Positions 57,437-64,000 of a stretch of DNA of 64,000 nucleotides are shown here, in pieces (the first letter of the stretch is position 1; each line of letters begins with the position of its first letter). Under the pieces are notes generated by a model that saw only the letters and a list, made by a program, of their open reading frames with translations, ran no database searches and was not told the origin of the DNA. The stretch is from Magnolia sinica (Eukaryota; Streptophyta; Magnoliopsida; Magnoliales; Magnoliaceae): positions 67,953,501 to 68,017,500 of the forward strand of contig NC_080586.1 of the NCBI RefSeq assembly GCF_029962835.1, given 5' to 3'. The position numbers were made by a program, and so were the translations under genes.

Positions 57437-59824
57437 ATGGAATCCCCCAAAACCATTAAGGACGTCCAAAGATTGGCCGGACGAGTCGCAACACTCAATC
57501 GGTTCCTGTCCAGAGCAACGGATAAGTGTCTCCCCTTCTTCAAACAATTGAAAGGAAGACAAGCGATGGGTTGGACGGAAGAATGTGAAGCGGCATTCCA
57601 GCAATTAAAATTATATCTCGGTTCTGCACCTCTCTTATCAAAACCTGAACCGGGGGAGTCGTTGCTCCTCTATCTAGTTGTATCCGAGGCAGCGGTTAGC
57701 TCGGCTATGATACGAGAATCCGAAGGAAAGCAGCTACCGGTTTACTACGTCAGCAAAGCGTTATTGCCAGCAGAAACGAGATACCCAAGCTTGGAAAAAG
57801 TGGCCTTGGCTTTAATAACTTCCTCTCGGCGACTTAGGCCGTACTTCCATGCCCACACCATCATTGTAATGACCAACCTTCCGCTTCGCCAGGTACTGCA
57901 GAAACCAGAAGCTTCCGGCCGACTCACCAAATGGGCTATCGAGCTGAGTGAGTTTGATATTCAATATCGACCAAAGGCAGCAATCAAAGGGCAAGCCGTA
58001 GCTGATTTTATCGCCGAGGGAACGTCTTCAGCCGAACTTTCAGCAAATGATACACCGAAGGACGGTGCAGCTCCGACCTCGACCGCTTCCCCTTGCCCTA
58101 TTCCATGGAATCTGTATGTCGACGGTTCTTCCAACTCGAAGGCCAGTGGGGCTGGGGTGGTGCTGGAAACCCCCGATCACACCTATATACAGTATGCCTT
58201 ACGACTTGGATTTCAAGCGTCGAACAATACGGCGGAATATGAAGCGTTGCTACTCGGCCTCCGACTCGCCGCTAGCATGGAGGTCACGCACCTAAGCGTT
58301 TTCAGCGACTCTCAGTTGGTTGTTAATCAAGTTACCGGTGTATACCAGACACGGAAAGACCGGCTAAGAGCTTACATGGAGAAAGCAAAAGAACTTATCA
58401 ACAGATTTCAATTCTGTCGTGTAACTTGGATACCTCGTACGGAAAACAGCAAAGCCGATTTGCTAGCAAAGCTCGCCTCGGCCGAAGAAGACGATATACC
58501 CAGGTCCGTCCCTGTCGAATACGTCGATAAACCAAGTATAGACGAGCCAATTAGCGAGGCCGTCAATACAATCGACTCGGAACCATCCTGGATTGATCCA
58601 ATCCGCCAATTCCTTGACGAAGGAAAGTTGCCAGAGGATCGCACCGAGGCCCGACGAATTAAGATCCGAGCTTCCCGTTACACCATACTCAACGGGACCC
58701 TTTATAAAAAAGGATACTACGCCCCGTTGCTGCAGTGCCTCAAACCCAGCGAGGCAAACTATGTGTTACGGGAAATTCATGAAGGAATCTGCGGAAACCA
58801 CTCTGGAGGGCGATCCCTCGCCTACAAGGTCTTACGACAGGGATACTACTGGCCCACTATCCAACACGACGCTCGTGAGCTCGTTCAAAAATGCGACAGA
58901 TGCCAACGGTTTGCGGCAATTCCGAGGCAAGCACCCGAGGCACTGACGCCGATGACTGGTCCCTGGCCTTTCGCACAATGGGGCATCGACCTCATAGGAC
59001 CGCTCCCTATGGGAAAAGGACAGACCAAGTTTGCTATGGTAGCAGTGGACTATTTTACGAAGTGGGCCGAGGCAGAACCATTAGCCAAAATAACCGAGCA
59101 GAAGATCACCGAGTTTGTATGGAAAAACATTATCTGCCGATTCGGAGTACCCCGTACCATTGTCACAGACAATGGAAGGCAATTTGATAATAGGAGCTTT
59201 CGTGAGATGTGCAAGAACCTCGGGATCATGAATATTTATTCTTCACCTCATCATCCTCAAACCAACGGACAAGTCGAGGCGGTTAACAAGATTATCAAGC
59301 AACATCTTCGGACCAAGCTTGGCCGGGCCAAAGGAGCATGGGCCGAAGAGCTCCCGAAAATCCTTTGGGCTTACCGAACTACAACCCGAACGGCCACAGG
59401 AGAAACTCCGTTTTCACTCGCTTACGGCTCAGAAGCAGTCACTCCCGTCGAAATCGGATTACCTTCGGCTCGAATCACCTTATTCAATGCGGAAGAGAAT
59501 GAAGAACTCCTTGCACTCGGACTCGACCTTCTGGACGAACAAAGGGAAAGGGCGAGGCTGCGCACGGAGGCTCGACAACGACAAGTGACTCGGTTCTACA
59601 ATACCCGAGTTAAGATTAGAAGATTCCGAAGGGGAGATATGGTTCTTCGGAAAGTGTTCTCCAACACTAAGGAGTTTGGGTCGGGTACACTGGGACCCAA
59701 TTGGGAAGGACCCTATATCGTCTCGGGCACCATTAGACCAGGAACATATCGGCTAGAAGACCTAAACGGACAGTCATTGCCTCATCCATGGAACGCTGAA
59801 CACCTCAAGGTCTACTATCCTTAG
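57437..59824 (+). pseudogene. Tat element RNase H, second RNase H and integrase
   Basis: Uninterrupted 795-codon stretch. It holds the reverse transcriptase connection and a first RNase H-like domain (LYLVVSEAAVSSAMIRE, where the usual Asp is Val, so catalytically doubtful; codons ~75-200). Next is an archaeal-type second RNase H (LYVDGSSNSKASGAG from codon 226, AEYEALL, SDSQLVV, ADLLAKLA), a combination typical of the Tat clade. Integrase follows: zinc finger H448, C486 in CDRC, and catalytic D518, D578, E614 with 35 residues between the last two. The C-terminal domain ends WNAEHLKVYYP. All integrase key residues are intact, but frameshifts upstream disable the polyprotein. Confidence 0.93.
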
Positions 59825-59992
59825 CTTGCTATTTGATGTTTAAAGACCCTGAGGAAGAGTAAAGCCGAGTCAAATGAATAAAGACATGCTTTTCTTTTTC
59901 ATTCGTCCGAATATGTGTAAGTACAAAAGCAACCGAATACATCGGAGCAAAAAAAAAATATATACAAAAAAAAAAAAAAAAAACCAAAGTCT
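59825..59992 (+). other. Spacer after integrase with A-rich tracts
   Basis: Non-coding spacer between the + strand integrase stop and the convergent antisense gene. It contains two A-runs (about 59949-59984). Confidence 0.6.
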
Positions 59993-61290
59993 TCATGCGT
60001 CGGCCCCGTCCCCGGCACCGGCAGTTGTGCCTTCAGCGGCGGCGTCCGGATTCTCGGACTCTGAGGCTGCCCCGCCTTCGATTTCTAAAAGGTCAAGGTC
60101 AGGAAAAGACTTCTTTATATCCTTGACGCATTCCAGATATCAGCTCTGGAACAGGCGATCCCTCTCGTCCTCAAACTCGGCCGACTCAAGGAATGCTTGG
60201 ACGGCTTGGTCCCTAGCCGTCTCGGCCTCCCGAGTCTTCTCCTCGGCCGAATGCGCTCCGCCGCCTCAAGCTTAGCCCGAGTTAAGTCATCCGCGCACGA
60301 AGCATGGATTTAGAACTCGCCGATTCTCCTCTTCGGCTTTGGAGAGTCGAACCAGTGCTCGAGCGACCTGCGCCTTCGCTTCGTCAGGGCCCTTCTCGGA
60401 AGAAGCCGCCTCGCCCTCGCCTCTTCGGCGGCTTTCCGAGCAAGGGACGCCTCGCTGTCGGACGCGACCGGATCTCGGCCTCGCGAGAAGAGCTGCGGCC
60501 GATGAGTTGAGGATAGCTCCTTGCTGGCCTTGATTAAGCAAGGAGCGAGTTCAAAAAGCATCCGGGCAGCGTGGCTGACGGTCTGCGACGACGGGGCGTT
60601 GTAGAGTTTCACGAACTCTCTTTCACACCCATGGGCCAGGGCCCAAGGAACCATCCCCGACACCACTTGCTGCAGGATTGACGGCCCCTCCTGGTTCGTC
60701 TCTTCCCCTCGGGAGGACGCAGTCCTCGTCTCTTCCTCCCCCCTTGAGGTCGCGGCCCCGGTCTCTTCTTCCCGACTCGGCACCGTCGTCTCAACGCGTG
60801 CCGAGTCAGGTGCCGCCTGAGGATCCGAAGCAGCAATCGCCGTCTCTTCCGCCCTTTCGTCCGGGTCGGGAATCACGACGACGGAAGAGAAGAGCTCGCT
60901 GGCTCTTTCTCCTTCCGCGGCACCCTTTGCCTCTTCGGTGGCCGAGGCTCTGAAAGAAGAACTGACCGCGGAGGAGCCTTCAACTTCGTGACTGGTCTAA
61001 GGGCAGGACGAGCTCCAGTCATCTCCGGTTCGGGGACAATCCTTAGGTTGGGACGAGCTTCGGGCAGATCTGCAAAAACAAAAAAAAGGGAGGGGGAGAG
61101 TAAGGCGAAGTAAGTCGGTGGAAATTTGGAAAATTCAGAAGATTCGTTCTTAATTACCTGTAACTTCCGAGTCCAGACCTGCAAGGTGAAGGCGCTCCGG
61201 CTGTAGAAGCACCTTCCAAGACCTGTCCTTGGATCCAACGGCTTCTTCTTCGGAATATCTGCCAGACATAAGTTCGTCAGCTTCAGGGTA

Positions 61291-61323
<33 letters not shown>

Positions 61324-62220
61324 AAACCAAGTCACCTGCTCTTTGGAAAGTCCGAGGGACACGAGCCTCGTGGGACCCGGACTCATCCGTCTCCCAGCGA
61401 CCACACGCCCAAAACCAACGCTCTCTCCAGTGTTTGTTGGAAGTGGGAGGGTCGGTTATCAGGGAACCGCCTCCGCCTCGCCAAGCAGCGAAGACGTAGA
61501 AGCCGGGGTAGTTCGGATTTACCCGCACCTGATACAGGTGGAGAAATTCGTCGACTGTAAGTGGTGGCTGTTCCATCTCAGCCCACAACACTGCACATCC
61601 GAGTAAGTTCCTCCACCCATTCGGGACTATCTGCCCCGGGGCAATCTTTATGCGAGACAAAACTCCCCGGACTATGGTCTGAAGGGGCAGACGCAAGCCG
61701 CATTGCATCGACACTTGGTAAATCGCGACTGCCCCGGCAGGAGGGTGATCCGGTAAATCATTCGGACGGGGAAGATAGGTGATGACCGACTCGGGAATAT
61801 GGTACCCGACTCGGATTCTGTCCAAGTCCGTCTCAGTCAAGACTGAGGGAACCGGACCGCTTAAATCTTCCCCCGATCCTTCTTCTTCAGATTCGGCCTG
61901 CGCCGACTCACTAACAGGAGCAAGATCAGGGGTTCCTTCGGCGATTAAAACTTCATCTTCTTCCTCCTCATCCTCCTCCATATCCCTTGGCAAGTTAGGC
62001 CTTCCCGGGCGGGTTAATAGAGACGACCCGCCCCGAGAAGGAACGACGGAAGCTGGGCGCTCCGCCGGAGCTTCGGTGACTCTCTCCGGTAGACAAGCAG
62101 CGTTGGCGTCCACTGCTATCTCCGTCAGTAAGGAAGGCGATTCCGCAACGTTCCAAAAACGTTGCGCTTCGCCTTCGTCTCCAAGCTCCCCCTGGGACTT
62201 TGAGAACTCCTATCCGCCAT
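59993..62220 (-). pseudogene. Additional antisense gene of the Tat element
   Basis: Minus-strand reading frame between integrase and 3' LTR, as known from Tat-clade elements ('putative gypsy type transposon' domain, PF04195-like). Likely start MADRSSQSPRG at 62220. After a frameshift comes an acidic region (DMEEDEEEEDEVLIAEG) and the conserved core RIRVGYHIPESVITYLPRP, SMQCGLRLPLQTIVRGVLS and LYQVRVNPNYPGFYVFAAW (about 61850-61460). Introns look present: donor CAG/GTGACT at 61336-61335, and a second from 61157 (GTAATTAAG) to 61070 (TTTTTGCAG). The C-terminal part has Glu/Lys-rich coiled-coil-like segments and ends FPDLDLLEIEGG...DGADA before TGA at 59995-59993. At least two frameshifts disable it. 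Its function is unknown. Confidence 0.82.
61291..61326. repeat. T/A homopolymer junction
   Basis: About 13 T followed by about 23 A, inside the presumed first intron of the antisense gene. Length errors are likely here. Confidence 0.8.
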
Positions 62221-62700
62221 TATTACCAAATAAAGAGGAAGGAGAAACTCACCGGAGGGAGAAAGGAAAACGGAGATGGCGGAAAGAGGCACCGACGGTA
62301 AAGAAAAAGAAAAGGAAGGAGACGAAAGGCTATGTAAACCCTAAAGAAAATGCGGAGCGGGAATGGCAAGAGCAGTAAAAGTTTAAAGTGCGGGGCCCCT
62401 GACGTTATATAAGGTCGCCATACGGCGGAGACAATTAATGAGGAAATGATTCGACGCCTGCATCGATTCCCTCGCTCGACACGTGGCGCACGTCAACTGG
62501 CAATAATAATACCTTCGCTACGTGTCCAATCCTCATTGGCGGGATGTGTGATTTGACGGCTGACGGCGCATGCGATGTCAGAAGCTGAACCGTCCCCCAT
62601 CAAAGGCCTCATGGAATGCATTTAATGATCACGACTCATCTCGGACTGAGTTACGAATCGACTCCAAACTCGCTACTCCTCAGTGTCATATGAAACACAC

Positions 62701-62712
62701 GGAGTAAGGGGG
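62701..62712 (+). other. Polypurine tract of the Tat element
   Basis: GGAGTAAGGGGG shortly before the TGTTGGGGGC start of the 3' LTR; the usual primer site for plus-strand synthesis. Confidence 0.7.
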
Positions 62713-62717
62713 CTTAC

Positions 62718-63204
62718 TGTTGGGGGCAAAAATACAAGTCCGAAGACTCGGACTTAATGCTTCGGGACTCGGACTTGATACCTCGGGTCGCCGAAGGATG
62801 CGTCAAATCCGAGGCATGGTTCGCTAAACCGAGACAATGGTTGAGTCGGTTCGAACGACTTATCAGCGTTCCGGGCGTGTGTCGGGCGGACCGCCTTGCA
62901 AGACCGACCGTCGCTAGGCCTCATTCCGGATATCTTGGGATAAGATCTCCGACCCCAAGCTCACGGGATCGGATGATGGCTCAAGATGGGCACGATCCTA
63001 TCTCCGTGATACCGGAGAAGATCCCGCGCTCAATATCGGGAGGACCGAGAAGATCCCGCGCTCAATATCGGGAGGACCCCAGCAAGATCCCGCGCTCAAT
63101 ATCGGGAGGACCCAGCTATAAAAGGAGGACCCTTGTCACCTTGAGAGGTACGAAACAAATCCCTCCTAAAACCTTCCAATACTTTGAGACCCCGAGTCCA
63201 GGCC
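62718..63204 (+). repeat. 3' LTR of the Tat element, 3'-truncated
   Basis: Complete at its 5' end (TGTTGGGGGC) but stops after GAGTCCAGGCC. The last 107 bases present in the 5' LTR (54214-54320) are missing. It has three copies of the 31-bp unit (63016-63113) against two in the other LTR, and TATAAAA at 63117. I count fewer than ten substitutions against the 5' LTR over about 440 bp, plus a handful of small gaps. Confidence 0.9.
63117..63123 (+). promoter_or_regulatory. TATA box of the Tat 3' LTR
   Basis: TATAAAA followed by GGAGGACCC, as in the 5' LTR. Confidence 0.65.
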
Positions 63205-63210
63205 GCTTTT

Positions 63211-63317
63211 GTCATGAGATTGAACATTGGTGGTCCATTGAATTTGTCAAACACAATACCGTATAGCTCTACTACTTTTTAAATATCATTTAGTAGTTGT
63301 ATATTATAATTCTTGTC
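63211..63317 (+). repeat. 107-bp direct repeat, right of the Tat element
   Basis: Partner of 53664-53770 (101 of 107 identical). Six bases (GCTTTT) of uncertain origin separate it from the LTR remnant. Confidence 0.95.
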
Positions 63318-64000
63318 TTGAATCCAGACGTACCTACGCATGGGATTCAGCCACAACTAAAAATATCAGAAGAATGGCGAATGAATCAGCATCCACTACA
63401 CATACTTGGAAGCTAAGCTTAACCTACAATGTGATGCGTGGGGTCCACTATGATGTATGCATCACATTCAATCCGTCCATCATGTAATATCTCTCATTTT
63501 GTCGCTTCCTCCCAAAAATCAAGCCAATACAAAAACTCAGGTGGACCACATCATGTAAAGTTGTTATTCCTAAACCCTTAAAAAATTATATGGTGTGACC
63601 CACTTCAGTATTTTAATAGCCTGATTTTTTGGGTATCGAGATATCCTGGTAGGTCTCATCTTCTGAATGCAATGGAAGGCATAAAAACAAGGTGGTCCAC
63701 ATGATCAAATTTTTTTAACGGTCAGTGTGCTATTCCAATAGTCGGTATGGCCCACTTCAGTTTTGGATTCGCCCGAATTTTGAAATCCAACGAGAAAATG
63801 GACGCAGATTGGGTACTGTCGCGCCTGTACCTAGCTAGAAAAGGACATGGGTTCTAAGGGGCCACCATGATGTAATGGGTTTTATCCACACCGTCCATCC
63901 ATTTTGCCATATCATTTTAGGATGCAAATCGAAAAATGAGGGAGATCCACAGCTCAAGTGGACCACACCACATGAAGCAGCAATGATAATGGCACTTACC
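63318..64000. repeat. MITE-family pieces at the right edge
   Basis: 63430-63800 carries the GGGGTCCACTATGATGTATG, GGTGGACCACATCATG and GGTATGGCCCACTTCAGTTTTGG segments of the main family. A second copy begins near 63855 (GGGGCCACCATGATGTAATGG) and runs off the window. No gene is seen. Confidence 0.6.

Noticed and set aside
60304..61606. Several + strand frames opposite the Tat antisense gene
   Set aside because: They mirror the GC-rich minus-strand coding trace, which alone carries recognisable conserved blocks.

Overview
The window is nuclear DNA from a flowering plant with a large, transposon-rich genome. It shows U12-free GT-AG introns, Ty3/gypsy, Ty1/copia and hAT relics, a tRNA-derived SINE, and many short elements built around a 'CCACCATGATGTATGTG ... 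CCGTCCATCC' core. That core is reminiscent of magnoliid-type genomes, but this is only an impression. Nothing bacterial, plastid or mitochondrial was seen. No tRNA or rRNA gene was recognised.

Only one host gene is convincing: a five-exon peroxisomal adenine nucleotide carrier (PNC1/PNC2 type) on the + strand at 17122-28974. Its 323-codon reading frame is intact. Intron 1 is 8.4 kb and full of transposon debris. A TATA-like box, a GA-rich leader and a polyadenylation signal frame the gene. A 538-bp MITE ends about 105 bp upstream of the TATA-like box.

Layout. 1-2288: minus-strand Tat-type gypsy relic (gag and LTR) running off the left edge. 2.8-6.1 kb: three MITEs plus fragments. 8.2-13.06 kb: LTR-related non-coding repeats, including a probable 2.97-kb solo LTR. 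13.06-14.33 kb: hAT transposase relic. 15.0-16.9 kb: nested MITEs, one holding a SINE. 17-29 kb: PNC gene. 29-35 kb: MITE fragments, CTCGACTCG-rich repeats with PPR-like scraps, and an LTR-like block. 35.2-41.4 kb: a 6.26-kb non-coding block, with a 109-bp satellite, lying between 101-bp direct repeats. 41.7-44.1 kb: copia 3' end and two hAT pieces. 44.5-53.6 kb: MITEs, SINEs, a hairpin element and pieces of a minus-strand gypsy element. 53.77-63.2 kb: a Tat-type gypsy element with two LTRs, polyprotein domains, an additional antisense gene, and 107-bp direct repeats outside its truncated LTRs. 63.3-64 kb: MITE pieces.

The most unusual signal is that two unrelated insertions are each bounded by direct repeats of about 100 bp (101 and 107 bp). 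These are far longer than integrase-made target duplications. In the Tat element both outer LTR ends are missing, which suggests capture at staggered double-strand breaks rather than normal integration. The SINE family and the 109-bp satellite are the other items most likely to be undescribed.
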